Positions 24,444 through 33,602 of a stretch of 64,000 nt of DNA are shown here, in pieces. Positions within the stretch are counted from its first letter, which is position 1; each line of letters begins with the position of its first letter. The stretch spans positions 1 to 64,000 of the forward strand of contig CAKPHH010000001.1 of assembly GCA_934157235.1 (NCBI GenBank). The letters run 5' to 3'. This DNA comes from an uncultured Bacilli bacterium. Lineage in GTDB: Bacteria > Bacillota_I > Bacilli_A > RF39 > UBA660. Under the pieces are notes generated by a model that saw only the letters and a program-made list of their open reading frames with translations, was not told where the DNA came from and did no database searches. A program made the translations under genes and the position numbers.

Positions 24444-25841
24444 ATGAAGTACAAAGTATTAGTAAATAAAGAACATAAAATAAAAGATAACTATTTATCT
24501 AAAATAGAATTAATAACTACTAAAGATGTTGACAATTTAGATGTCCAAGTAGAAAAGGAAGCTTATAATGCCTATTTAAAACTAAAAAAGTTTCTTCAAA
24601 ATAAAAAAATTATTATTGGCATTTCTTCAGCTTATAGAAGTAAAAAATATCAACAAGAAGTATATGATGAATTTGTAGAAAAATATGGCAAAGATTATGC
24701 CGACAAAGTAGTCGCTCCAGTCGGTTGTTCAGAACATCATACCGGACTTGCAATAGACATTAACATAAAAGTAAATGGTGCTTGGCCAAATGGAAATAAA
24801 GAACTAATGGAACAGGAAAACTATTATAAAGCCATTCATAAATATTTTGCCTCATATGGCTTCATTCTTCGTTATCCAAAAGGAAAAGAAAATATAACCG
24901 GTTATCCTTATGAGCCTTGGCATATTAGATATGTTGGTAAAGTGGTAGCAAAAATAATTGCCAAAGAAAATTATACTTTAGAAGAATATTTAAATAATTA
25001 TTCAGGTGTAATTGTTGTCAATAAGCAACAAGGAATAACTTCCTTTGATGTTGTAAATACCATTTCTAAAACTCTAGGTATCAAAAAAATAGGTCATACC
25101 GGAACCCTTGATCCTCTCGCAACCGGAGTCCTAGTAGTAACGATCGGCAAAGCTACTAAAATAGGGGAGTTATTAACCGCTACTTATAAAGAATACCAAG
25201 CCGGAGTCCTATTAGGAGTTGAAACAGATACTCTAGATATAACCGGAACAATTATAAATAGTAAAATAGTTCCTGATAATCTGCCATACGAGAAAACTCT
25301 AACTAGTTTTAAGAAAACTTATCTCCAAGAAGTACCCATCTATTCAGCTGTAAAAGTAAACGGTAAAAAACTCTATGATTATGCTCGTCAAAATAAAGAA
25401 GTAGTCCTACCTAAAAAAGAAGTTACTATCAAAGAAATAGAACTTTTAGGAACTGATCGTAACACATTTACTTTTAAAACTACTGTTTCCAAAGGTTGTT
25501 ATATTAGAAGTTTAATTAGAGATATTGGTAAAAGCCTAAATACTTATGCCACTATGACTAATTTAATTAGAACTAAACAAGGAAAATTCACTTTAGAAGA
25601 ATCAAGTACCATAGAAGACATAAAGAAGGGAAAATACCATCTCTATAAAATAGAAGATATTCTAGATTATCCTAAAATAATTGTCGATCAAGAACTTGAA
25701 TTTAAAATAAGAAATGGTCAAAAGTTAAAAAATATTTATCAAGTTTCAGATAAAGTTATCTTCCTTACCGAAGAAAAAAAATTACTTGGAATCTATCAAG
25801 TAGAAAATGATGTTCTTATAGTTTGGAAAAACTTTGTCTAA
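24444..25841 (+). CDS. truB: VanY-type D,D-carboxypeptidase fused to TruB tRNA pseudouridine synthase
   Basis: One 465-residue reading frame holds two unrelated enzymes. Residues 1-185 are a peptidase M15B (VanY/DacB-type) domain with zinc ligands His98 and Asp105 (SEHHTGLAIDI) and His160 (EPWHIRYVG); it would trim D-Ala from peptidoglycan stems. Residues 188-465 are TruB, with catalytic Asp223 in GTLDPLATGVL, which makes pseudouridine 55 in tRNA. The junction (EEYLNNYSGVIVVNK) has no stop and no internal start. There is no signal peptide, so the VanY half would be cytosolic, where it has no known substrate except precursors. The start at ATG 24444 follows GAGGAC. truB is usually after rbfA; here it is 5.7 kb upstream of rbfA. 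Confidence 0.85.
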   Translation: MKYKVLVNKEHKIKDNYLSKIELITTKDVDNLDVQVEKEAYNAYLKLKKFLQNKKIIIGISSAYRSKKYQQEVYDEFVEKYGKDYADKVVAPVGCSEHHTGLAIDINIKVNGAWPNGNKELMEQENYYKAIHKYFASYGFILRYPKGKENITGYPYEPWHIRYVGKVVAKIIAKENYTLEEYLNNYSGVIVVNKQQGITSFDVVNTISKTLGIKKIGHTGTLDPLATGVLVVTIGKATKIGELLTATYKEYQAGVLLGVETDTLDITGTIINSKIVPDNLPYEKTLTSFKKTYLQEVPIYSAVKVNGKKLYDYARQNKEVVLPKKEVTIKEIELLGTDRNTFTFKTTVSKGCYIRSLIRDIGKSLNTYATMTNLIRTKQGKFTLEESSTIEDIKKGKYHLYKIEDILDYPKIIVDQELEFKIRNGQKLKNIYQVSDKVIFLTEEKKLLGIYQVENDVLIVWKNFV

Positions 25842-25851
25842 CGTTTATATC

Positions 25852-25880
25852 TTTACATAGCAAAGAAATTATGCTATAAT
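25852..25880 (+). promoter_or_regulatory. Promoter with extended -10
   Basis: TTTACA (25852-25857) and TGCTATAAT (ending 25880) have 17-base spacing. A 62-base leader precedes the 171-residue gene. Confidence 0.7.
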
Positions 25881-25942
25881 CATACAGCAAAAGAAGCAAA
25901 CTATATCAATGAAATTTGCTTTGTAAAGGAAGGTGCTAAACA

Positions 25943-26458
25943 ATGACTAATACAGAATTATTTGCCAAGTATTTACAAGAAAATGGTTTAACACACGCTA
26001 ATCATCAAAGAATTTTAGAAGTTCTAAACGCTCCCTCTAATTCTATATCTAGATACATAGACAAAAATTCTTTTCTTCTAAATAATCTTGTAACAGAAGA
26101 AGAACTAAGAGAGTATGGACTAGAAGGAGAAATTGGTACTTTAACAGAAGATGGTATCACTTTCCCAAAACAAATTATTGCTAAATACCGTAAAGAAAAT
26201 CTAAAGGTACCTACTATAACTGATTTTGATTTAATTATGGGAAATGGTATAAGTAATACTTCCTTTATTGCTGGAGATTTTCCACAAGATAAATTATTTG
26301 GTTTCTGTTCTGATATCGATAATCCTAACTTGAATTTAAGATTATCAAGAGCTAAATCATTAGTAGAGTCTTATAACGAAAAAAGTCAAGGAACCTATGA
26401 ACTTCAAAGAGATAAAGACAAAAACAAAGTATATTGTTTAGTGAGAAGAGTAAAATAA
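25943..26458 (+). CDS. Uncharacterised 171-residue protein
   Basis: No family is recognised. It is soluble and mixed alpha/beta by composition. The N-terminus (NTELFAKYLQENGLTHANHQRILEVLN) looks like a short helical binding domain. GGAAGGTGC precedes the ATG, and a strong promoter with its own 62-base leader drives it alone. An inverted repeat and T run (GTTTACAGTTAAGTAGACTTATTTTTTTG, in part) follow the stop, probably a terminator. Confidence 0.5.
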   Translation: MTNTELFAKYLQENGLTHANHQRILEVLNAPSNSISRYIDKNSFLLNNLVTEEELREYGLEGEIGTLTEDGITFPKQIIAKYRKENLKVPTITDFDLIMGNGISNTSFIAGDFPQDKLFGFCSDIDNPNLNLRLSRAKSLVESYNEKSQGTYELQRDKDKNKVYCLVRRVK

Positions 26459-26557
26459 GTTTACAGTTAAGTAGACTTATTTTTTTGTTTTTTGACAATT
26501 TCTCCCTTTTTTCTAATTTTCTAATATAGTATAATAAACAAGAAGGTAGTGAGAAAT

Positions 26558-27511
26558 ATGTTAAAATATATATTTTTACTAATTGGTTTTATAGTAATCA
26601 TTAAAGCTAGTGACATCTTGGTTGATAGTGCTACATCTATTGCTATCAAGTGTAAGGTTCCTAAGATGCTAATTGCTCTTACAATTGTCTCTTTCGGAAC
26701 TTGTGCTCCTGAAATAGCAATTTCATTTACTAGTGTTATTAATAAAAATGGTACTATAGCATTTGCTAATGTCATTGGAAGTTGCATCGTAAATGTCTTT
26801 TTAATTATTGGACTAGCCTCCTTGCTTCATCCGATAAAAGTAAAACACGATACCGTCAAAAAAGAATTACCAATACTACTCTTAATAACTACAAGTTTTT
26901 CTGTCTTAATGCTAGACAGTGGCTTTAATAAAACAACACCAAATGTTTTCTCCAGAGTAGATGGTATCATCTTAATGTCCTTATTCCTTATGTTTGTCTT
27001 ATACCTAATCCAATTATCCAAACGAAGAGAAAAAAACAACGAGAAGATGGAAATAAAATACGATAACATTTGGATTGCTATAATAATTTTGATACTATCA
27101 ATAGTTTTAATATCACTAAGTAGTAATATAATTGTTGATAACGCCATAAAAATAGCAAAAAGTCTTCACATAAGTGAAAAATTAATAACCATGACTGCTA
27201 TCGTTATTGGTACCAGTCTTCCAGAAATGTTTATGACTATAAGTAGTGCCAGAAAAGGTGAATTTGACATGGCTATTGGTAATATTATTGGAACGAACAT
27301 CTTTAATATTTGTATTGTTTTAGGTCTACCTGTAACAATCTATGGTGATATATCTTTATCAAACTTCTCAATTATTGATATTGTAGCGGTCTTCTTAACA
27401 TCTCTAGACTTATATTTATTTGCAAGAAGTGAGCGAACAATCTCTAAATTAGAAGGCTTTATAATGTTATTAATATTTGCTGTATACTATGTTTCAATAA
27501 TATTCTTTTAA
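26558..27511 (+). CDS. Calcium/sodium antiporter, CaCA family (YrbG-like)
   Basis: The 317-residue membrane protein consists of two inverted repeats of five helices. Each repeat has the family's ion-binding motif: FGTCAPEIAISF in the first and GTSLPEMFMTI in the second, with GNVIGS/GNIIGTN-type motifs after them. Such proteins exchange Na+ or K+ for Ca2+. A charged cytosolic loop (KRREKNNEKMEIK) joins the halves. The start is ATG 26558; the earlier GTG at 26549 overlaps the ribosome site GAAGGTAGTGAG. Confidence 0.85.
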   Translation: MLKYIFLLIGFIVIIKASDILVDSATSIAIKCKVPKMLIALTIVSFGTCAPEIAISFTSVINKNGTIAFANVIGSCIVNVFLIIGLASLLHPIKVKHDTVKKELPILLLITTSFSVLMLDSGFNKTTPNVFSRVDGIILMSLFLMFVLYLIQLSKRREKNNEKMEIKYDNIWIAIIILILSIVLISLSSNIIVDNAIKIAKSLHISEKLITMTAIVIGTSLPEMFMTISSARKGEFDMAIGNIIGTNIFNICIVLGLPVTIYGDISLSNFSIIDIVAVFLTSLDLYLFARSERTISKLEGFIMLLIFAVYYVSIIFF

Positions 27512-27543
27512 AAATAAATGTTTGTATTTTTAACAAATTATGT

Positions 27544-27588
27544 TATAATACACTTGAGAAAGGAGTGGGAAAGAAAAAATTCCCACTC
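27544..27588 (+). promoter_or_regulatory. rimP-nusA operon promoter and leader hairpin
   Basis: TATAAT (27544-27549) is followed by a 9-bp hairpin GAGTGGGAA/TTCCCACTC (27563-27588, 8-base loop) within the leader, then TTATTATTT and the rimP ribosome site. Hairpins of the form GAGTGGG...CCCACTC occur in the leaders of nusA operons in other Firmicutes and may serve NusA-dependent attenuation; that role is inferred. Confidence 0.6.
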
Positions 27589-27610
27589 TTATTATTTCTA
27601 GGAGGTGGCC

Positions 27611-27859
27611 ATGAAAGAGCAAATAGCACAACTAGTAGATAGTGGAATAAAAGATTTAAATGTCTTTGTTTCAGATGCATTTTTTGAAACTGTAGAAAGA
27701 AAAAAAGTATTAAACATTGTACTTGATAGTGAAAATACAATAGATTTAAATCTTATTACAGAAGCATCAAGAATAATAAACAAAATAATTGATAAGAATG
27801 AATACTTATTAGAAGATGCAGATGAATTAGATATTTATTCAAAAGAGAAAGGAGAATAA
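27611..27859 (+). CDS. rimP: RimP, N-terminal domain only (shortened ribosome maturation factor)
   Basis: The 82-residue product matches the N-terminal alpha/beta domain of RimP (about 75 residues), which helps assemble the 30S subunit. Normal RimP is about 150 residues with a C-terminal SH3-like domain. Here the sequence stops where the SPGLDR motif should begin, and nusA starts three bases later, so the second domain is absent rather than frameshifted. Operon position directly before nusA supports the identity. GGAGGTG precedes ATG 27611. Confidence 0.75.
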   Translation: MKEQIAQLVDSGIKDLNVFVSDAFFETVERKKVLNIVLDSENTIDLNLITEASRIINKIIDKNEYLLEDADELDIYSKEKGE

Positions 27860-27861
27860 AA

Positions 27862-29046
27862 ATGAACGGTAAAGAATTTAAAAAAGCCCTTGATAATATT
27901 GTTAAGGAAAAAGATATCGATCCAGAAGTAGTATATGAAGCTATGGAACTTGCTTTAACTTCAGCTTATAAAAAGAACTTTAACTCTAAGACAAATGTAA
28001 AAGTTTTATTTGATCGTGCATCTGGTGAGATAAAAGTTTATTCATATCTTACAGTAGTACCTGATGATAAAATGACAAAAGAAGAGTATGAAGATTATCT
28101 ATTTGAACATTATACAGATGAAGATGATGAAGAAGAGAAAGTTGAAACTGTAGAAGGTGAAGAACAAGAAGAAGCTCCACAAATAAGTTACTTCAATCCT
28201 GAAACGGAAATAAAGTTAAGTGAAGCTAAAAAGATTGATAAGACTTTAGAAGTAGGCGACACAATCGATCATGAAGTAACTCCAAAAGATTTTGGACGTG
28301 TAGCCGCATCAACTGCTAAACAAGTTGTAGTTCAAAAGATTAGAGAAGCTGAAAGAAATAGTATCGTTGATGAATTTGGTGACAAACAGGATGAATTATT
28401 AATTGGAACTGTTGCCTTAGAAGATACTGATAACTATTTTATTGATTTAGGAAGAACAAACGGAATTTTACCAAAGAAAGATATTATTCCAGGAGAAAAA
28501 ATAGAAATGGGTTCTCAAATAAAAGTTTATGTTTCTAAAGTTGATAATAATGGTAAAAATCTTTTAATCTTACTAAGTAGAACACATTATGGTTTTGTAA
28601 AAAGATTATTTGAATTAGAAATACCAGAAATTAATGATGGAACAGTAATGCTATATAGTGTTGCTAGAGACCCAGGTAACAGAAGTAAAGTAGCTGTATA
28701 TTCTGAAAGAGCAAACATTGACCCAATCGGTGCTTGTATTGGTGAAAAAGGAAGCCGAATCGCTAGAATTATTGAAGAATTACACGGTGAAAAACTTGAT
28801 GTTGTAAAATATGATAAAGATCCAGCTATCTTTATTGAAAACGCTCTTGCTCCTGCTAAAGACTTAACTGTTGCTATAACAGATCCTAAAAAGCAAGAAG
28901 CTATGGTAATTGCTGATGGTGACAATTTCTCATTAGCTATTGGTAAAAAAGGTCAAAATGCTCGTTTAGCAAGTAAATTAACTCATTATAAAATTGATAT
29001 TAAAACAACTGAACAAGCTCGAGAAGCAGGTATAAATTTTAGATAG
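27862..29046 (+). CDS. nusA: Transcription termination/antitermination factor NusA
   Basis: The 394-residue protein has the NusA N-terminal RNA-polymerase-binding domain, an S1 domain (about 190-260, VALEDTDNYFIDLGRTNGILPKK) and two KH domains (IGACIGEKGSRIARI; LAIGKKGQNARLASKL). It lacks C-terminal acidic repeats, as in other Firmicutes. An acidic insertion (EDDEEEKVETVEGEEQEE, about 90-110) enlarges the N-terminal domain. It binds RNA polymerase and modulates pausing and termination. Confidence 0.95.
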   Translation: MNGKEFKKALDNIVKEKDIDPEVVYEAMELALTSAYKKNFNSKTNVKVLFDRASGEIKVYSYLTVVPDDKMTKEEYEDYLFEHYTDEDDEEEKVETVEGEEQEEAPQISYFNPETEIKLSEAKKIDKTLEVGDTIDHEVTPKDFGRVAASTAKQVVVQKIREAERNSIVDEFGDKQDELLIGTVALEDTDNYFIDLGRTNGILPKKDIIPGEKIEMGSQIKVYVSKVDNNGKNLLILLSRTHYGFVKRLFELEIPEINDGTVMLYSVARDPGNRSKVAVYSERANIDPIGACIGEKGSRIARIIEELHGEKLDVVKYDKDPAIFIENALAPAKDLTVAITDPKKQEAMVIADGDNFSLAIGKKGQNARLASKLTHYKIDIKTTEQAREAGINFR

Positions 29047-29055
29047 GAGGTTTCT

Positions 29056-29319
29056 ATGAAAGTAAAAAAAATTCCGCAAAGGACATGTATAATTACTAAA
29101 GAAAAACTACCTAAACAAGAATTACTACGTATCGTAAGAGCACCAGAAGGTTATGTTACTGTTGATGAAACAGGAAAAATGAATGGCCATGGTGCATATA
29201 TTAAAAAAGATATTGCAGTCTTAGAAAAAGCTATGAAAACAAAAGCTCTAGAGAAAAAATTAGAATGCAATATAGAGGATGCAGTGTATGAAGAAATAAG
29301 AAAAATTATAGAAAAGTGA
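29056..29319 (+). CDS. rnpM: YlxR/RnpM, RNase P modulator family
   Basis: The 87-residue protein is the YlxR family (DUF448), recently shown in Bacillus to bind RNase P RNA. The typical RTCI..K and GHGAYI motifs are present (usual form GRGAYI). Its place between nusA and infB is conserved. The ylxQ gene for the L7Ae-like protein that normally follows is missing; infB starts 11 bases later. Confidence 0.85.
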   Translation: MKVKKIPQRTCIITKEKLPKQELLRIVRAPEGYVTVDETGKMNGHGAYIKKDIAVLEKAMKTKALEKKLECNIEDAVYEEIRKIIEK

Positions 29320-29330
29320 GGTGAGTCTTT

Positions 29331-31463
29331 ATGATGACTATAGAAGACTATGCATTAGATGTAGGTAAAACTATAGATGAGATTAAAGCATTATGTGATA
29401 AGATTGGTATCAACTACGAAGACGAAAAAACTCCTTTAGATGAAACTGATATTATTTTACTTGATAATGAATTACAAGATGATGAAGAAGTAGCAGAAGA
29501 TAATGAAGAACTAGATGAGAAAATTCTAGATGAAGAAGTAAGTGATAAAGCTGAAATTCTTGCTATGAACACTAAGTTTGATTTAGAAAATGAAACTAAG
29601 TTTGAAAAAGTAAAAACAAAACAAGTAAAGAAAACAGAAAACAAAAAAGATTTCTTAAAAGAAAGAAAAAAGATATACAAACATCGTGAAAAATTACAAA
29701 GTAACGAAAATGTTCAAAATGAAAATGTTATTCTATATAATGAAGGAATGACTGTTACCGATCTAGCAACAGCTCTAGAAGTTGGGGCTGTAGAGATTGT
29801 TAAAAAATTAATGGGACTAGGCGTAATGGCTTCTATTAATCAACCTATTGATTATGATAGTGCTGAAGTAATTGCTTCAGAATATGATAAGGTACTAAAG
29901 AAAGCTGAAACAGCTGATATTTCTAATTTTGAAAATTTTGAGATTGAAGATGAAGCTAAAGATTTAGTAGAACGTCCTCCAGTCGTAACTATCATGGGAC
30001 ATGTTGATCATGGTAAAACAACTTTACTAGACTATATTAGAAAATCAAATGTAGCCTCTGGTGAAGCAGGAGGAATTACTCAAGCAATTGGTGCTTATTC
30101 TGTAAAATATAAAGATAAAACTATTACTTTTATTGATACTCCAGGTCATGCTGCTTTTACAGAAATGAGAGCCAGAGGTGCTTCAATTACAGATATTGTT
30201 ATCATTATAGTAGCAGCTGATGATGGTATTATGCCTCAAACAAGAGAAGCAATTGATCATGCTAAAGCTGCCGGTGTACCAATTATTGTTGCTATAAATA
30301 AAATTGATAAACCAGACGCTAATATCGAACGTATTATGACTGGTCTAGTTGAAAATGGCTTAACTCCAGAAGAATGGGGTGGAGATATTATAGTTAACAA
30401 AATATCTGCCGCAACTGGAGAAAATGTTGATAAATTATTAGATAATATTTTATTAATTGCTGAAATGGAAGAATATAAAGCAAATCCATCTCGTTATGCC
30501 TCAGGTGCTGTTATTGAATCAAAGAAAGACAGCAAAGTGGGTTCAGTAGTAACTTTATTAATTCAAAATGGTACGCTTCGTTTAGGAGATCCAATCGTTA
30601 TCGGTAATTCTTTCGGTAAAGTACGTACTCTTAAAAATGATTTAGGTCAAAACATCGTTGAAGCTACTCCATCAACTCCAGTAGAAGTAACTGGTATTTC
30701 TGAAGTTCCTAGTGCTGGAGATAAGTTCATGGCTTTTGAATCTGAAAAACAAGCTAAACAAATAGCTGAAGAAAGAAAATTAAGAAGCCGTGAAAAAGAT
30801 ACTAATTTCTCTGGAATGAGTTTAGAAGATTTATTTGGAAGAATTCAAGAAGGCGTTAAAGAAATTAAAGTAGTCTTAAAAACAGATGTAAATGGTAGCT
30901 TAGAAGCCGTTAAAAACTCTCTAGAAAAGATAAGCGTTGATGGCGTAAAAGTAACAGTTATCAGAGGTGCTGTAGGTGCTATTACAGAAAGCGATATCGT
31001 TCTAGCCAGTGCTTCAGACGCTCTAATTATTGGCTTCAATGTTCGTGGTAACACTAAAACTATGGATATGGCTAAACAATATGGTGTCTCAATTAAGACT
31101 TATGATATCATCTATAAAGTTGTAGAAGACATGGAAAAAGCCATGAAAGGTATGCTAGAGCCAGAATACGAAGAAAAAGTAACTGGAACTCTTGAAATTA
31201 GACAAATATTTAAATTCTCTAAAGTAGGTCTAATTGCTGGTTGCCATGTCTTATCAGGAACTATAAAAAATAATGAAAAAGCTAGAATTATTAGAGATAA
31301 CGTTGTAGTCTATAATGGTTCAATTAAATCTTTACAACATGAAAAAGATCAAGTTAAAGAAGTTAAAAAAGATATGGACTGTGGTCTAACTCTAGAAAAC
31401 TGCCAAGATTATAAAGAAAAAGATATAATTGAAGTATATGATCTTGTAGAAGTAAAACGCTAA
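29331..31463 (+). CDS. infB: Translation initiation factor IF-2
   Basis: The 710-residue GTPase places initiator tRNA on the ribosome. It has a short acidic/basic N-terminal extension (residues 1-140), an IF2-N domain, and a G domain with G1 GHVDHGKT, G3 DTPGH and G4 NKID. Domains II, III and C2 follow, the last with RQIFKFSKVGLIAGCHVLSG. The start codon region GTGAGGTGAGTCTTTATG supplies a clear site. The N-terminal region is shorter than in most Bacilli. Confidence 0.95.
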   Translation: MMTIEDYALDVGKTIDEIKALCDKIGINYEDEKTPLDETDIILLDNELQDDEEVAEDNEELDEKILDEEVSDKAEILAMNTKFDLENETKFEKVKTKQVKKTENKKDFLKERKKIYKHREKLQSNENVQNENVILYNEGMTVTDLATALEVGAVEIVKKLMGLGVMASINQPIDYDSAEVIASEYDKVLKKAETADISNFENFEIEDEAKDLVERPPVVTIMGHVDHGKTTLLDYIRKSNVASGEAGGITQAIGAYSVKYKDKTITFIDTPGHAAFTEMRARGASITDIVIIIVAADDGIMPQTREAIDHAKAAGVPIIVAINKIDKPDANIERIMTGLVENGLTPEEWGGDIIVNKISAATGENVDKLLDNILLIAEMEEYKANPSRYASGAVIESKKDSKVGSVVTLLIQNGTLRLGDPIVIGNSFGKVRTLKNDLGQNIVEATPSTPVEVTGISEVPSAGDKFMAFESEKQAKQIAEERKLRSREKDTNFSGMSLEDLFGRIQEGVKEIKVVLKTDVNGSLEAVKNSLEKISVDGVKVTVIRGAVGAITESDIVLASASDALIIGFNVRGNTKTMDMAKQYGVSIKTYDIIYKVVEDMEKAMKGMLEPEYEEKVTGTLEIRQIFKFSKVGLIAGCHVLSGTIKNNEKARIIRDNVVVYNGSIKSLQHEKDQVKEVKKDMDCGLTLENCQDYKEKDIIEVYDLVEVKR

Positions 31464-31480
31464 TTTAGGAGGTATCTATT

Positions 31481-31831
31481 ATGGCAAGTGTTAAAATAGA
31501 AAGATTAAATCATGCCTTCCAAGAAGAAATAAGTATGATTTTAATGACTGAAATAAAAGATGAAGATATTAAATTTGTAACAATCACTGGTGTAGATACA
31601 ACTTCTGATTTAAGTTATGCTAAAGTATATTTTACAGTTTTAGATGACTCAAAAAAAGCAACAACCCTTGAAGCTTTAAATGGTGCTGCTTCTTTCATAA
31701 GAGGAAAGTTAGCTGAAAGAGTAGAAGTAAGACATACTCCAGAATTAAAATTTATTTATGATACTTCAATTGAATATGGTAATCATATCGATGAAATAAT
31801 AGATAATATTAACAAAGAAGATAATAAGTAA
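31481..31831 (+). CDS. rbfA: Ribosome-binding factor A
   Basis: The 116-residue KH-like protein aids late maturation of 16S rRNA. The features INDEED typical of RbfA are visible: N-terminal RLNHAFQEEISMIL, VTITGVDTTSDLSYAKVYFTVL, and the C-terminal RHTPELKFIYDTSIEYGNHID. It ends the operon; truB and ribF, often next, are not here. Confidence 0.95.
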   Translation: MASVKIERLNHAFQEEISMILMTEIKDEDIKFVTITGVDTTSDLSYAKVYFTVLDDSKKATTLEALNGAASFIRGKLAERVEVRHTPELKFIYDTSIEYGNHIDEIIDNINKEDNK

Positions 31832-31850
31832 TTACTTATTTCTTTTTTTT
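31823..31850 (+). terminator. Terminator of the rimP-rbfA operon
   Basis: AATAAGTAA/TTACTTATT is a near-perfect palindrome overlapping the rbfA stop, followed by TCTTTTTTTT. Confidence 0.65.
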
Positions 31851-31903
31851 ACTATTGATTTACTAATGGTCTTATCACATGATACAATATATTTGGTGAT
31901 AAT

Positions 31904-32911
31904 ATGTTTGATGCAATAGATAAAATAATTGATAATACAATGTATAGATTTAAAAAACAAATCCTATATAAAGAGGATACTACAACAAAACAGGAATTAG
32001 AAAAACTAAAAGAACACTTAAAAACACATCCCGATAAAAAACTAGAGGAAAAACTAAAAACTTTTGAATATGGCCTAGCCGGAGAAAATAAGGTTCTCTA
32101 TGAACTACAGCATTCTGGAATAGGCATGTATATCCTTCATAATATTAATTTCGAATATAAAGGAAAAAACGCTCAAATAGATTTTGTTGTAATAACGGCT
32201 AGATGTACATATTTTATTGAGTGCAAAAACTATATCGGTAATATAACTTTAAATAATAAAGGCGATTTTATTAGAGAATATCTAAAAAATAATAAGAAAG
32301 TAGTAGAAGGCGTATATAGTCCAATTACTCAAAGTAAAAGACATATGGAACTAATAAAAGAAACTGCTTATGATAATTCTAACTTTCTCTATCGATTAAA
32401 TTTTGAAAAGAACTTTAATAGTTTTCATGACTATATCGTAGTAATGGCTAATCCTAAAACTATTATCCATGATAAATATGCTCCAAAAGAAATAAAAGAA
32501 AGACTTGTAAAAGCCGACCAAATAATTGAATGCATCAAAAGATTAGAAGAAAAAAGAGAAGCTTTTCGCTTTGAAAAAGATATAAAGGCATCTGCCGACG
32601 TTTATCTTGAAATGAATGTTGAAAAGCCATTGCTCAAAATAAATTTTGAAGAGGAGAAAGACTCCATCCCAGAAGTTTCAAAAGTTATTGACAAAGATAA
32701 AATCAAATCTGAATTAAAAAAATACCGCCTCCAAAAATCTAAAGAACTAAAATATAAACCATACTTTATTTTTAATGATGCGACTCTGGAAGAAATTTTA
32801 ACTTTAATGCCAACTTCACTTAACGACTTAAAAAAAATATCAGGCTTTGCTGATAAGAAAATAGAAATGTATGGTACTGATATAATAAAAATAATAAATG
32901 AAAATTTATAA
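31904..32911 (+). CDS. NERD-domain protein with C-terminal HRDC domain
   Basis: The 335-residue protein has a NERD (nuclease-related) domain at about 48-180 with the restriction-like core AQIDFVVITARCTYFIECKNY (Asp, then Glu-x-Lys). An HRDC domain (265-335, as in RecQ helicases) follows a charged linker. The pair suggests a DNA-processing role; the family has no established function. No signal peptide is present. The FNT-type gene follows with a 14-base gap. Confidence 0.75.
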   Translation: MFDAIDKIIDNTMYRFKKQILYKEDTTTKQELEKLKEHLKTHPDKKLEEKLKTFEYGLAGENKVLYELQHSGIGMYILHNINFEYKGKNAQIDFVVITARCTYFIECKNYIGNITLNNKGDFIREYLKNNKKVVEGVYSPITQSKRHMELIKETAYDNSNFLYRLNFEKNFNSFHDYIVVMANPKTIIHDKYAPKEIKERLVKADQIIECIKRLEEKREAFRFEKDIKASADVYLEMNVEKPLLKINFEEEKDSIPEVSKVIDKDKIKSELKKYRLQKSKELKYKPYFIFNDATLEEILTLMPTSLNDLKKISGFADKKIEMYGTDIIKIINENL

Positions 32912-32924
32912 AAGGAGTAAAAAA

Positions 32925-33539
32925 ATGAAAAAGACCCTAAAAACACTTATTCCCAGTATTTTAGCTGGAATCTCAATCGCTCTAGCAGGATTTATTTTCT
33001 TATCTGTCGATAATAAATATCTTGGCTCATGCTTGTTTACTGTAGGACTATTCCTTGTTTGTACAAGATCATATAATTTATATACAGGAAAAGTTTGTTA
33101 TTGTAAAACTAAACAAAATATTAAAGATTTATTAATAATAATTATAGGTAACTTCATCGGTGCCAATATAATTGGTCTCTTACTAAGAATAACAAGATAT
33201 GCCACAAATCTTTCAACAAAAGCAACAAGTATTGTTGATATAAAATTAGCTGATAACTATCTAAGTCTTTTTATCTTAGCCATTCTTTGCAATGTTTTTA
33301 TTTATGTTGCGGTTGATGGTTATAAAAAATCTAAAGATAATATTTCCAAGTATTTATCATTATTTGTTGGTGTAGTAGGCTTTGTTATAACTGGAACAGA
33401 ACACGTAGTTGCCGATATGTTTTACTTTGCTATGGCTGGTAATTATACCCTAAAAGCATTTCTTGTTTTATTTATAGTATTTTTAGGTAATACAGTAGGT
33501 GGAAGACTATATTCACTAATCGAAGAGAAATTTCTCTAA
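32925..33539 (+). CDS. Formate/nitrite transporter (FNT) family channel
   Basis: The 204-residue protein has about six membrane helices and the FNT hallmark GTEHVVADMFYFAMAG, with the conserved central His in the sixth-helix motif (FocA form FEHSIANM). FNT proteins are pentameric channels for formate, nitrite or hydrosulfide. It is shorter than FocA (about 285), mainly in loops. AAAGGAG precedes ATG 32925. Confidence 0.8.
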   Translation: MKKTLKTLIPSILAGISIALAGFIFLSVDNKYLGSCLFTVGLFLVCTRSYNLYTGKVCYCKTKQNIKDLLIIIIGNFIGANIIGLLLRITRYATNLSTKATSIVDIKLADNYLSLFILAILCNVFIYVAVDGYKKSKDNISKYLSLFVGVVGFVITGTEHVVADMFYFAMAGNYTLKAFLVLFIVFLGNTVGGRLYSLIEEKFL

Positions 33540-33602
33540 TTTTTAATCTTTTCTCTCTTTAAAGTCTGTGTTATAATCTTTATAGAATAGGAAGGTTTTA
33601 TT

